The notes below the pieces were generated by a model, which saw nothing but the letters and a program-made list of their open reading frames with translations, had not been told where the DNA came from and did no database searches. A stretch of DNA of 64,000 bases from the NCBI GenBank assembly GCA_008729055.1, contig SDUX01000001.1, forward strand, positions 2,258,623-2,322,622. Direction: 5' to 3'. This stretch comes from Pyropia haitanensis (taxonomy: Eukaryota > Rhodophyta > Bangiophyceae > Bangiales > Bangiaceae). The first letter of the stretch is position 1; each line of letters starts with the position of its first letter. Shown here one piece after another: positions 1-11,892 of the stretch. A program made the translations under genes and the position numbers.

Positions 1-2
1 TG

Positions 3-365
3 TCGGTGACGGAGACGATCACGTCGTCGGCGGTCAAGACCGCGTACGACGTGGGCTCCCGCATCATCCTGTGCCTGACAGAAACGGGCAACACCGCGCG
101 GCTGGTGTGCAAGTACCGCCCGTCGGCGCCCGTCATTTGCGTGACGTCCAACGAGGCGACGGCGCGGCAGATGCTCATCCACCGCGGCGCCTTCCCGCTG
201 TGCGTCGGCTCGATGATGGCGACGGAGAGCCTCATTGCGCGCTCGCTGATGCGGGCCACCTCGTCGGGACTGTGCGCCAAGGGCGACTTGGTCGTCGTCG
301 TGTCGGGCATGCGCGAAGGCGTCAGCGGTGCCACCAACGTGCTCCGCGTGTTGACCGTCGAGTAG
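3..365 (+). CDS. PK: Pyruvate kinase, C-terminal fragment (5' end outside window)
   Basis: Final step of glycolysis: phosphoenolpyruvate plus ADP to pyruvate plus ATP, normally as a tetramer. Only the last ~120 residues lie in the window; the reading frame is open to the left edge. The visible part is the C-terminal alpha/beta domain, recognisable from TGNTARLVCKYRPSAPVICV, then TARQMLIHRGAFPL and the final GDLVVVVSGM strand, all in the order of pyruvate kinases. The catalytic barrel is missing, so isoform and compartment (cytosol or plastid) cannot be told. The gene ends in TAG and faces the F-box gene tail to tail. No homopolymer break is seen in this part. Confidence 0.93.
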   Translation, partial: SVTETITSSAVKTAYDVGSRIILCLTETGNTARLVCKYRPSAPVICVTSNEATARQMLIHRGAFPLCVGSMMATESLIARSLMRATSSGLCAKGDLVVVVSGMREGVSGATNVLRVLTVE

Positions 366-972
366 GGCCGTGCGCGGCAGGAGCGAGCGCGTCACATCGC
401 CGCCTGGCACCGCAGCGCGCAGCGCGAGTGGTGGCCTGCCCTGTTGCCCCCCCGCATGGCGTCTTCCCCTGTAGCTGTAGGGACTCTGCTTGCGCTCTCC
501 ATTCTTTTTTTTTTTTTGCTGACGAGGGTAGGGTGCGGCGCGGCGGGCCCGTGCGTGGGTGACCCGCCCGAGAGGCCGTCCGGACGGCGGTGTGGATCCC
601 AGTGCTTTCCGCTAAGCTATTTAGATGGGGTTGTGCGTCGTGTGCCGCGATGGGGGTGGCGCAGTGTGTGTCGCCGCGGCGTCGAGGGCTACCATTGAGA
701 TGTATACAAACTTACGGTGGTCGTGTGCAATGTGCGTGCCGCAGTGTGTCGCCGGGTTGTCAAGGGCCACCACAGAAGTAACGAAACTCACGGTCGTTGA
801 CGCGGCGGGCGGCGCTGCCCGCCAATGCCGGTGCACATTGCCGTCCCGCCATCACCTTTGTCCTCTCCCCCACAAACACATTCCCTACCGGCACCCACCT
901 ACCCTTTCACGTCCGGACCCTCCTCACAGGTCCTCTTCTCCCCCCCCCCCCCCCCCCCCCACCACCCTCGTG
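366..972. other. Intergenic, convergent 3' flanks of pyruvate kinase and F-box genes
   Basis: No gene is supported here. It holds a T-tract (about 504-518), a diverged ~80-bp tandem repeat (listed separately) and a C-run of about 20 nt at 940-960 just past the F-box gene's stop. Confidence 0.6.
661..820. repeat. Diverged ~80-bp direct tandem repeat (2 copies)
   Basis: The segment starting GCAGTGTGTGTCGCC at 661 recurs starting GCAGTGTGTCGCC at 741. Both continue with a GTCRAGGGCYACCA-like core and a conserved CTYACGGT further on. Copies differ at many positions, so the duplication is old. Confidence 0.6.
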
Positions 973-2304
973 TCAGATGCGCCCGTCCCCCCACAGCGGC
1001 GCCCCCCCCGGCGGCGGCACGTTGCGCAGCCGCAGCGTCGCGCAGTCGTCGTGGAGCGTCGCGACGAGCAGCCACTTGCCCGTCGCGGACCACGCGGACG
1101 CGCCGCCGTACCCGGCGGGGAGGGCGCCAAACGCGGCCGCCGACGCGCCGGGCGCGGGGAACGTCACCGCCTGGCCCGGGGGGGGGATTGGAGCGGGGAG
1201 CAGGGCCCCATTGCCACTGTTGCCGCCGCCGCCGCCGCCGCCCGCCGCCGCCGCCGCGGCCGCCGCCCCAGCCGCCGCGGCGACCGGCAGCGGCGGTGCG
1301 GCGGCGGCGGCTGCTGCCCCAGCCGACGCGCTCGTCGCCGGCGGCGCGCCCCCCCCCCCCCTCCTCCCGCCGCCGCCTCCCCCGCCGCAGCGGCCGCCGC
1401 GTCCGTCGCGGTCAGCGCGTACAGCCGGTTGTCGGCGGTCGCAACGGTCACAGACCGGCCGTCGTCGCCAAACGCGAGCGAGTAGGTGGGCAGCTTGGAC
1501 ACAAACCACGGGTGGCGGGTCTGCGGCCCAAACGTCAGCGCCTTGTACGTGGCCTCGGACGCGTCCGAGTGGACCGACGAGAGGAAGAGCGTGCGGCGGC
1601 GGCGGCGGCGGGCGGGGCTGCCGCCGGCAGCGCCGGGTGGGGGCGGCGCCGGCGGCGCCGGCGGCGCCGGCGCCGCCACCCCCGCCGCCGCCGCGTCGCC
1701 ACCCGCCGCGGCGGTCGCCGCGGTCCGCGCGAGGAGGGACCCGTCAACGGACGGCGGCGGCGCGTCGGCAGGGGAGAGGACGCGCACGCCAACGAGGAGC
1801 GACGCGAGGCCGCCGGCGAGGGCGGGCGGGAACGCGTCCGCGCCGAGCGGCAGCCACGAGCGGAAGGAGCGGAGGACGACGAGCGCGTGGGATGGCAGGG
1901 GGGGGGGGGGCGGGGGGGGAACGCAGGGGGGGGGGGGGGGGGCGGGTGTCGGCGCCGCTGACGACGGGTGGGGCGCCGGCGCCGCGGCGTCTGCACCGGG
2001 CGGCGTCGACGTGGCGACGGCGGCGGCGGCGGCAGATGCGGCGGCGGCGGCGGGCGCCGCGGCCGTCGCCACCGACGCGGTCGTTGCCGCCGCCGCCGCC
2101 GCCGCCGTCGTCGTGGCCACCGTCGCAGCGGCGGCAGCAACGGCCAGCAGCGGCGGCGGTGACGGCGGCCGCGAGGACGCGGCTGGCGGCGTGGACACCC
2201 CCGTCGACGGCGGCGGCGACGGCGGCCGCGACGGCGCGGGCGACAGCGCCGACAGCGCCGAGGACCCGCCGCTGTCGGCGGCGGCCGCGCCCGCCGCGCC
2301 CGCC

Positions 2305-2339
<35 letters not shown>

Positions 2340-2865
2340 CGCCCACGCCGACGGCGGCGGCGGCGGTGGTGGCGGCGGCGGCGGCGGCCGGGCGGTGGCC
2401 GCCGCGCCCCCCCCCCCCCCCCCAGTGGCGGCGGCGGCGGCGCCGCCGCCGGCGCCCCCCCCCAGCGGCAGCGGCGGCGGCGGCAGCCGCCGCGGCACCA
2501 CCCGAAACAGCCCAAATACAAACCGGCAGAGCGTGCGCTTGTGCAGCCGCGCGCCGACGCGGTGGACGCGCTCCGCCTTTTTCCCCGTATTCACCACCGC
2601 CACCGCCGCGTCGCCGGCGGGCGTGAACGCGACGCGGCCCCAGCCGAGCGACGACCACCGGCGGGGGTGGATGCGCGCGACCGCCGCCGTGCCCGTGACG
2701 GTCCGCGACGCCACGTCGTACGCGACGAGGTGCGCCACGGGCGGGCGGCCGCGAAAGACCACCCACAGGATGGTGGACGCGTCGGGGGAGAGGGCGGCGG
2801 CAGAGCCGACGCCCAGCGCGAGCGGCAGCGCCGGGGGGGGGGGGAGGGGGCGCCGCCGCCGCCGC

Positions 2866-2896
<31 letters not shown>

Positions 2897-3891
2897 ACCC
2901 GCCCCTCCACCGGCGGGGTGCGGCAGTGGCCCGTCGGCGGCGGCGCCCGCGGCGGCGGCAGCAGCCGGCCACCCCCCCCCCCCCCCCCGGGCAGCAGCCC
3001 CGGCGGCGCCCCCCCCGCCCCCCCCTCCGCGTCTTCCTCGTCATCGTCCGCGTCGTCGGCGGCCGCGAGCGCGGCGCCGCCATCCACGCCCGACGCGGTG
3101 GCGGCGGCGGCCGCCGCCGCCGCGGCCGCGCCCCCCACGGCGCCCACCCCGCCAGCCGCGGCGGCGGCGGCGATCGCGGCGAGCGCCTCGCCAATGTGCA
3201 CCGTCTGCGCGAGGCGCAGGCGCTCCCCCCGGCGCGCCTCAAACAGCCGCACCGCGTACTTGGTCGACAGCAGCAGCGCGGCGCCGTCGGCGGCCCACTC
3301 GAGCGCCATCTCCGCGTCGACGCCATCCTCCTGGCACTGGCGTGCGAGCGCGAGCGGCGTCGGCGGTGGCGCGGGCGCGGCGCCGCCGACCGCCGCCGCC
3401 GCGGCGGCGGCGGTGGCGGCGGCGGCGGTGGCGGCCTCGCGGCGGCCGTGCGCAACGTGCCACACGTCGTGCGCGGCGGCGGCGGGGACGGCGAGCGGGC
3501 TGCCGGCGCGCTCCTCGCCGCCGCGGCCAACGTCATAGACGCGGAGGAGGCCGTCAAAGGCGAGGACCGCGACGGCGCCGCCGTCGGGTGACACCGCCGC
3601 CGCCACGTGCTGCGCGCGGGAGCGCTGCGGCACGCGCCGGCGCTTGCCGCCGTCGAGGTCCACGTCCAGGCGCACGGTGAGGGCGGCGGTGACGGACCAG
3701 CGGTCGGCGACCGCGTCGCGAACCGCGTCCGCGTCGGCGCCCCAGGTGATGGCAAAGAGGGCGCGGCAGGTGAGGGCGAGCGCGAGCCGGTCGGGGGGGG
3801 GGAGCCGGTCCGCGACCAGCCGCAGCGCGTCGTCCGAGAGGTCGGTGAGGGAGGCCTCGGGGGGGGGGGGGCGGGGGGCGGCCGCCGCCAT
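973..3891 (-). CDS. F-box protein with WD40/propeller-like C-terminal part
   Basis: Probable substrate-recognition subunit of an SCF (Skp1-cullin-F-box) ubiquitin ligase. The chosen start (ATG ending at 3891) gives an Ala/Pro leader followed by an F-box, SLTDLSDDALRLVADRLPPP then DRLALALTCRALFAIT. Downstream are propeller-like strands: AAAVSPDGGAVAVLAFDGLL, LEWAADGAALLLSTKYAVRL, a LSPDASTILWVVF strand, YSLAFGDDGRSVTVATADNR, and near the C-terminus ASAWSATGKWLLVATLHDD. The strands lie in three reading frames; the changes fall near 2832-2850 (G-run) and 1348-1362 (C-run), so two one-base length differences would join them. Long Ala, Gly and Arg-rich insertions separate the blades. The F-box is clear; the number of blades and the substrate are unknown. 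Confidence 0.7.
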
Positions 3892-4659
3892 GCCAACGCG
3901 GTGGGGCGGGACGGCCACGGGAGGGTCGGGCGGAAGGCGGACAAGGGCGGCGGTTGGGGGGGGGGAAGGGACGGCCGCGGACGTTGGCAGAGAGAAGGGG
4001 GAGAACGCGGCAGCGCGGACGCGCGACGCCGGCTCCTCGACCCGCCGCGTCCCCAACACGCACCGCCCGTCAGCGGGACACTGCCGCGGGCGGCGCGGCG
4101 GCGCCTGTCAAGGGCGGCAGCGCGGTGGAGGGGAGACCCCGCGGCGACCGTCGGCGGCGGCCGTCACGCAGTGGACGGTGGGCCACCCGCGGCCGCGTCA
4201 CGGCGGCCACCCAGCCGCCGAGGACGGCCCACCCAGGGACCCGGCCGCGGCGGCCGACACGCGCCGACACACCCAGGGAACACGGCGCCCGGCCGGTCGA
4301 GGCGCACACGCCGCGCCCCCGCCGTGCCCCTTCCCCCACCACCCGCGCCCACTGCCCGTGGCACCGCCACCCACCACCACCCCCACCGCCGCCGCCGCCA
4401 CCGCCGCCACCGCCGCCGCCGCCGCCGCCGCCACCGCCGCCACCGTCCACACGCAGAGCGGGTCAGCGCGGCCCAAAACCGCACGGCCGGCGCTCGCCCC
4501 CCCCCCAACCCGACCGGCCCCCACCAGCCCAGCGCACCAGCCCTAGACGACCACCGCCGCCGCCGCCACCCACCACCACCGCCGCCGCCACCCACCGCCG
4601 CCACCACCACCACCGCCGCCGCCGTCCACCCCACCCACCCCACCAGCCGCGTGGTGCCA

Positions 4660-4703
<44 letters not shown>
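4660..4703. repeat. (CCG)n microsatellite
   Basis: About 14 uninterrupted CCG units in the intergenic block. Similar runs occur at about 6600-6635, 9013-9075 and 46192-46275. Confidence 0.9.
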
Positions 4704-4705
<2 letters not shown>

Positions 4706-5378
4706 CCGCGCGGCGGGACGCGCGCGCACGCGCACGCGCGGCGCGGCGCGGCGCCGCGGCGGCCGCGCGCGGCGGCAGCGGCCGCGGCGGCCGCGCGCGC
4801 GCGCGCGCGCGCACGTGCGCGGAGCGGGGGGGGGGGGGGGGGGGGGGGGGGGGTGCGCCGCGGGGCAGAGCCGCGACCAAAACGGGCGCCCGCGGCAGCG
4901 GCCGCCGCCGGCCGAGCCGTGGCGGCGGGTGGGCGGGCGGGCGGGAGGGCGGGTGGGTGGGTGAGGGGGGTGGGGGGGGAGGGGGGGTGGGGGGGCGGCG
5001 CCGCCGCGCGGCGGGCGGCCACAGATCCGTCGGCCGCGTCGGCGGGGGCGGCCACCGCCAAGGTGCCACGCGCGGTGGGGCACACCCGCGGCGGCCTCCC
5101 CCTCCCCCTCCCCCCCCCCCCCCATCCGACCCTCCCGCCGTCACCCCCCGCCTCGTCGGCCATCCCCCGCCGGCACGCGCCGGGTGCCACGCGCGGTTGC
5201 CGCGGCGGCGCGCAGGTTGGCCGCCCGCGGCCGGCCGGCGGGCAACGCGGGCCAGGCGTAGGCAACAAGCAAAGAAAAAAAAAAAAAAAAGGAAAGAAAC
5301 GGGCACCCGCCGGCGGCACGTGGACGAGGGCGAGGACGATGAGGGAGGGGTGTAGGCAGGGTGTAGGTAGGTAGGGTG

Positions 5379-5413
<35 letters not shown>

Positions 5414-6595
5414 GCGCGCGCCGCCCCGAGACGCGTGGCGCCCTACCCCCCCCCCCCCCGCCCCAATCTCCGCCCGTCGGCAGACGACGCCCGCACCCAC
5501 CGCCCGCGGGGGGGGGTGGCACGGCCAGGCGGCGCGCACCGCGGTGGCACCGGCCGCTTCCGACGTGCGACGCGGGGTGGTGGGGGGGGGGGGGGGAGGG
5601 GGGGGGGGGGGTCGGCCGTGCGCCGCGACGGCGGCCACCCCCCCGCCGTTTGGTTGCCATTGGGGGGGTGGGGGGTGGGGGGGGGGGGGGGGGGACCGAG
5701 CTCCGCGTGTCGGCCCCGACGCGGCGCCCGCAGCCGCGGGGCCGCGTGTGCTGCGGCGACCGCCGCCGCGGCGGCGGCCGATCGGTCGGCGGCGGCTCTG
5801 GCGACTAGTAGACACGGCGCGGCCGGCGGGCCAGCCGGCCTGGCCACCGCCACCGCCGCCAGCCGCGACGCGGTCGCCACCCCCACCAACACCAACCGGG
5901 CCGCGGCCGCTTTGGGACCACCCCCCCCCCCCCCCCCCCCCCGGCGCCCCCGCCGGCTGGCTCGCCCCTCGCCCCCCCCCCCAAAGTACACGTCAACTCC
6001 TGTACTGGCAACGCGCGCACGGCGGGCGGAGGCAACCGCGTCGGCCGTGCGGCTCCCCGTGCGGTGCGCGTGGGGTGGGGTGGGCACACGGCCGCCGCCG
6101 CGCACGCCACCCCCCCGGCTTTGAACGTTCAAACGGTACGCGCGCGCGGCGGGGGGCGCCGCGGGGGGGGCGGGCGGGATCCGCCCGGCCGCCCCCCCGC
6201 CCCCCCCCCCCTCCCCACCCCCCACCCCCGCTGTGCCCCGTGCGCGCGTGCGAGTGGCGCCCGCGCCGCTCGCGGGGTGTGGTGGCGGCGCGTGCCGCGG
6301 CTCGGCGGCCGCCGCGCCGCCCGCCGCGTGGCCGCCCCAAGCGGCCGCGACCGCCACCGCCGCCGCCGCCGCCACCACCCCCACCACCACCCCCACCCCC
6401 ACCACCACCACCACCACCACCACCACCACCGCCGTCGCCACCGCTACCGTCGCGGCGGGGTCGTTCCGACACCGACGCGCACCCCCCCCGCTCGTTTGCC
6501 ACCCCCATCGCCACCCACCCGTCCCCCTGCCGCCATCCCCTCCGCCCCCCCCACCGCCGCGCGCACCGCCGCGGCCGCCGCCGCGCCGGCCGCTG

Positions 6596-6641
<46 letters not shown>

Positions 6642-7047
6642 GCCGCGCCGGCCGCCCGCCACTCCGCCGCGCGGCGCGCGTCGCGCCGCGCGCGTTGCCG
6701 CGGCGTGCGCGCCTCCCGGCCGGTGCCTCGGACCGGCGCGCCCGCGCGCGTCTGCGCGGCCGCCCGCGGGGGCGCCACCCCGGCCGCCGCCGCCGCCGAC
6801 GCAGGCCGCCCCGCTCCCCGACGCGCCCGCACGCGCCGCCCGCTGTCCTCGTCGCCGACGTTGCGCCCTGCGCCGTCGGGCGCCGCCACCCCGCCGCCTT
6901 TCCCCTTTTTGCTCCTTGGTGCGAGCCATCGTCCTCGCCTCCTCACGCCGGAACACCACCCCCCCCCCTACGCCGCCTACCCCCCACCCACCCTCCCCCG
7001 GCTCCCTCTCCCCTCGCGCCCAACCGTCACCCCCCTTCTTTCCTCTT

Positions 7048-7055
7048 TGACGTCA
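7048..7055. promoter_or_regulatory. CRE/bZIP palindrome TGACGTCA upstream of the bZIP gene
   Basis: A perfect TGACGTCA octamer, the classical CRE/ATF-type bZIP site, lies in a pyrimidine-rich stretch about 150 bp upstream of the proposed bZIP start. Placement suggests autoregulation; this is inference. Confidence 0.4.
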
Positions 7056-7206
7056 ACCCTTCCCCCCCCCCCCTCCGCCCTCTGCCGTCCTTCAATCCCC
7101 CCCCCCCGCCCTCCGCGCCCTTCTCCCCCCCCCCCCCCCCCCCCGCCCGTTCCTCTCCGTGCCCCCCTCCACCCCGCCCTTCACTCCCCCCCCCCCTACC
7201 CTGGCC

Positions 7207-7556
7207 ATGTCCCACCCACCCGCCGGCCGGCCCACCCCCCCCCCCCCCCCCCCCCCCGGCCCACCCGCGGCGCCGCCCGCGCGCCCATCCCCCGCAGCGG
7301 CTCGGCGCCGCGCACGCCGCCGACGCCCGTCGTCGGCAGCGGCAGCAGCGCTGGGAGTGGCCGGTCTGGCGTCCGTGGGGGTGGTGCCGGCGGCGGTGGC
7401 GGCGGCGGCGGCGGCGGCGGCGGTGGGGGGGGGGTGGCGGTGGCGGTGGCGGCGCGGCGGACCGCCCGTCGCCGGTGGCCCCGGGGGGGGGGGGCGACGC
7501 CGGTGGGGGCGCCGCGGGTGCGGCCGGCGGCGGCGGCGGCGGCGGCAGCGGCAGCG

Positions 7557-7594
<38 letters not shown>

Positions 7595-7951
7595 GGCAGC
7601 GGCGGGCGGGGCGGCGGCGACGCTGCCGCGGCTGGTGGCGCCGCCGCCGGTGACCTCGCCGGCCGCCTCGGCCACGGCCTCGTCGTTGGCGGCGGCGGCA
7701 GCGAGTCGAGCAGCGCGTCGTCGGCGGGCGGCGCGCCCGCCGCGGCGGCGGCCGCCGCCGCCGCCGCTGCCGCCGCTGCCGCCGCCGCCGCCGCTGCGGG
7801 CGCGACCGACGGCGGCGGCGGCGGCGGCGGCGGCGACGGCGGGCGCGGCCGCCCGCCGGCGGGCACGTCGCCGGCGGTGCGGCGGCGGGTGCGTGCGGCG
7901 GTGGCGGCGGCGGCGGCGGCGGCGACGGGGTTTCCCATGGCGCCGGCCGAC

Positions 7952-7992
<41 letters not shown>

Positions 7993-8078
7993 CGAGGAGG
8001 GCGCCGCCGATGAGGAGGACGACCCGGCGGACGGGGCTGGCGCCGCCGCCGGGGGGGGGGACGCCGCTGCCGCTGGCA

Positions 8079-8155
<77 letters not shown>

Positions 8156-8842
8156 GGCGGCGGCGACGTGGCGACGCTCGCGTCGCCCATCAAAAAAAAA
8201 TGCAAAGGCGGCCGCAAGGCGGCCAACCCGCTCATGACCGACGAGGAGCGCAAGCAGCTGCGGGTGCTCAAGAACCGCGAGTCGGCGATGCGCTCGCTCG
8301 AGAAGAAGCAGCAGTACACGTCGACGCTCGAGGCGCGCGTCGCGGCGCTCACCGCCCGCAACGAGGACGTCCGCCGGCGGATCCGGGGGGCGGTGGAGCG
8401 GGTGCTCGCGCTGCAGGCGGAGCTGACCCTCCGGGATGCCGGCGGGGGGGGGGGGGGGGGGGCGCCCCGCCGGGAGGGGCGGGGGGGGGGGGGGGGGCGG
8501 GCGCTGCGGCCGCCGCCGCCACGCCGCTGCCGTTTCTGCCGCGTGGGGGGGGGGGCGCCGGTGGGGGGGGGGGGCGGGGGGGGCACCGCCGGTGGGGGGG
8601 GGTGGGGGGGGGGGGGGAACCGCCGCCGCCGCCGCCGCGGCGGCCGAGTCGTCGCTCGCGGCGGCGGCGCTGGCCGTGTCGTCGGCCAAGGACCTGCTCA
8701 ACTATACGCCGCCGTCGGCGGCGTACGGCGTTGGGGGGGGCAGTGGGGGGCAAGGGGGGGGGGGGGGGGGGGGGGGCGGGGGGGGGGGGGGTATGACGCG
8801 TCGCAGGCCGACGGCGGGTACGGCGTGGGGCCACCGTCGTAG
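7207..8842 (+). CDS. bZIP transcription factor with variant basic region
   Basis: Predicted nuclear DNA-binding dimer. The start ATG at 7207 opens MSHPPAGRPT, followed by Pro, Gly and Ala tracts, an acidic patch (EEGAADEEDD), a basic PIKKKCKGGRK stretch (likely nuclear localisation) and then the bZIP: KQLRVLKNRESAMRS, LEKKQQYTSTLE and heptad positions L-L-V-A-L. The spacing N-x7-X-x9-L is exact, but the position of the invariant Arg is Leu (CTC at 8297-8299). The C-terminal part has SSAKDLLNYTPPSAAYGVG and ends DASQADGGYGVGPPS. Frame changes in the Pro tract (7232-7258), the Gly tracts and the G-runs at 8445-8600 and 8757-8790 must be allowed to join these parts. The bZIP region itself is unbroken. 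Family: unassigned. Confidence 0.8.
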
Positions 8843-9016
8843 GTGGGGGGGGGGGGGGGGGGGGGGCGGGGGGGGGGGGGGACGCCGTGAGCGGGTGCGC
8901 AAGGGGGGCGGGGGGGGGGGGGGGTGCGTTGGGGCGCACCGCCGCCGCCGCCGCGGCCGCGCAGCGGCCGCGCGCGTGCTGCATGTTTTTTTTTTCTCTG
9001 GCCGCCTCCCCGCGCC

Positions 9017-9079
<63 letters not shown>

Positions 9080-9329
9080 GGCCGCCGCGTGACGGCACGC
9101 GTCCGCCGCCGCCGCCGCGGCGGCGGTGCCCCCCGCGCGGGGGGCGGCGGGCCGCCGCCCCGCGGCGTCCGCCCTGCGTGCCGCGGCGTCGCCACAAGGG
9201 GCGGCGGCACCGGCCGCAACCCCCCCCCCCCCACCCCCCCCCCCTCCCCGCCAATGGCAGCCGCGGCGGTACCGACGCGCGCGGCGCCCGCCCGCCCGCC
9301 CGCCCGCCCCCCCCCCCACCCCCCCTCGC
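8843..9329. other. Intergenic, convergent ends of bZIP and Su(z)12-like genes
   Basis: G-runs lie directly past the bZIP stop (8843-8935) and C-runs past the other gene's stop (9224-9245, 9308-9326). Between them are a short T-tract (8986-8994) and a CCG microsatellite (9013-9075). No gene seen. Confidence 0.6.
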
Positions 9330-9495
9330 TTACGACGGCCGCCGTGACGGCAGCGGCCGCTTCCCATCCACGAGCAACAGCACCGCCTCGACGCTGTCCG
9401 CGTCGACCAGCCCCGCCGTCGACAGCGTCAGCAGGTGCCGCAGCAGCCGCGCCCGGTGCGCGCGGTGGAACGCGCTGACCGGCGGCGGCGGGCCC

Positions 9496-9538
<43 letters not shown>

Positions 9539-10417
9539 TGCCGCCGCCGTGGCCCGCGGCGGCGGCGGCGGCGGCGGCGGGCGCCGCGGGTGGCGGCCGC
9601 AGGTGGCGGGCGACCCACCAGAGGAGGCAGTCGGTGACGTGGCGGTCCGCGGCGGGCGCCGCGGCGGGCACCACCCCGCCGGGCTCGCCCGCCACCGCCG
9701 CCAGTGCCGCCGCCGCGGCGGGCGACAGCGGGGGCGCCGCCGCCGCGGGTGGCGCCGGGGGGGGGGGGCGCCCCGCGGTGGCTGCCGCGGCGCCGCCGCC
9801 GCCGCCGCCGGCGCGAGGCCGCCGGCGGCGGCGCGCGCGGCGTCTGCGTTCCACGCCAGCGCAAACGCCACGTCTTGGCGGCAGAGGCGGGGCAGCCGCG
9901 GCGGCGGCCGCCCGCCGTGGCCCGCCGCGGCGGCGGCCGCCGCCTCTGCCGCCGCCGCCGACCGCTCGTCATTCGCGGCGAGGGCGCGCGCGGCGGCAGC
10001 AGCGGCGGCGGCGCCCCCCCCCCCATCCCCCCCCCCCCCCGGGCACCCCCCACGGCCGTGCCGCCGTCGCCGCCGCCTCCACCTCCTCCTCCGAGTCCAC
10101 CCCCGCCGCCGTCACCGTCGCGGGCGTCACGCGTGCCATGGAGCCCGCGTGGTACAGCTCGGTGGTGCGGCAGAGGGCGGCGGCGGCGGCGGTGGGGGGG
10201 GGGTGGGCGTCGGCGTTGGCGTTGGCGTTGGCGGCGGCGTTGGCGTCGGCGTTGGCGTTGGCGTGGCCGCCGCGGCGCGGCGGTGGCCACGGCCGCGGGG
10301 GGGGGGAAGGGGTAGGGGGGGGGGGGGGGACCGCCGCCAGCGGCGAGGGGGGGGGGTGCCCGCGTGGACCGCCCGCTTGCGGGGGACCCGCACCCCTGCG
10401 GGGGGCGGGAGGGGGGT

Positions 10418-10450
<33 letters not shown>

Positions 10451-11859
10451 GGCGGTGGCGGCGGCGGCAGCAACGGCGCGCCACGCTGGTGGGGGAGGGG
10501 AGCGGCGGTGGGCGGGAGGCGGGGACGGCCGCCGGCGGGTGGCGCCGGTGGCACGCAGGTCGACCCAGCCGGGGGGCGGCGGCCGCCGCACGCGGCGGCC
10601 GCCGTGGCGGGAGGGGGGCGTGGCGGGGGGGGGGGGGGAGGGGGACCGCGTCCCAGAGGAGCCACTGCGGTGGGGCGCGCCGGCGGCACGAGCAAGGGGG
10701 GGGGGGGGGGGGGGGGGAAGGCGTTGGGCGGCAGACGCGCGCGGGGCCGGCGACGGCAGCGGAGCGGCCGCGTTAGTGTGTGGGCGCGCCGCGGCGGGCG
10801 GGGCGCGGCCGGCGGACGGCGGCGGCGGCCGTGTGGATCGCCGCGCCACCCGCCGAGTACCCCCCTCACCACCACCACCCCCCCCACGCCCATTCCCACC
10901 ACCACCCCCCCACCACCACCACCACCACCACTACCACCACCACCACCACCACCACCACCACTACCACCACCACCACCACCACCCCCACCCCCACCACCAC
11001 CACCCCCACCACTCGTATCCCGCGACAGCCACTGCCAGCCCCTGGCGAGCGTCCACAGCGAGCCCGCGCCAGTCCCCCCACCCCGCCACAAACCCCACCC
11101 GTACCTGCCGACGCCGTCCCCCGTAGCGGCCGCCCCCTCCCCCCACTCCACCCCGCCGTCCGCGCCCACGTCCGCGCCGACGCCCGCGTCCGCGACGGCG
11201 GCCGGCCCGCCTGCACGCGGCCGGCACGGGCAGGCCGCCCCACCAGATGGGCGACACGGGGCGCGCCGCCACACGCCGCGGCGGCCACACGCGGGGGCGT
11301 CAGTTGCCGCTCGGCCCGCCGCGGCGACGCGGCGCCCACGCGGCGGCCGCCGCCGCCGCGGGGCGGCCGCCGCCACGCGCGCCGCCGCCGTCCCGGCGGC
11401 GGCGGCGGCGGCGGCGGCCACGGCGGCGGCGGCGGCGGCGACGACACCCCACCCCCCCCCCCCCCTCCCACCCGTAGGGCTCCCCCCCCACAAAACGTAC
11501 CCAGCGATAGCTCCTCGAGCGACCGCACCACCTCCCGCACCGCGGCGGGCCACCGCCCCACGAGGCGCGTGTCGCGCGTCCACGCGAGCTCCCCCGCGCC
11601 GCCACCGCCACCACCACCGCCACCGCCGCCGCCACCGCCGCCGCCACCGCCATCCCCCCCCCCCCCCACCGGCGGGGTCCACTCCCCCCCCCCCCCCCCC
11701 CAGCCACCCCCCCCCCCCCCCCCCACCCCCCCCCCCCCCACCGACAGCGTCACCGTTGCCGCCACACACGGCCGACACGCCGCCGGCCACGCCACCGCCG
11801 CGGCGCCGCCAACGCCGTGCGCGGCGGCGAGGTGCGCGACCAGCCGCGACAGGCCACCG

Positions 11860-11892
<33 letters not shown>

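Larger units (their letters stand above)
3892..7206. other. Intergenic between divergent F-box and bZIP genes; low-complexity GC DNA
   Basis: About 3.3 kb with no protein I can support, although many long open frames of Arg/Pro/Ala codons cross it. It contains CCG and CCA microsatellites, G-runs at 4827-4851, 5382-5412, about 5581-5610 and 5682-5694, C-runs near 5928-5942, an A-tract at about 5276-5290, and a CRE-type palindrome at 7048-7055 near the bZIP gene. Confidence 0.6.

Noticed and set aside
4000..7000. Several 200-900-codon frames on both strands upstream of the bZIP gene
   Set aside because: They translate CCG, CCA and homopolymer repeats; no recognisable or non-repetitive protein sequence.
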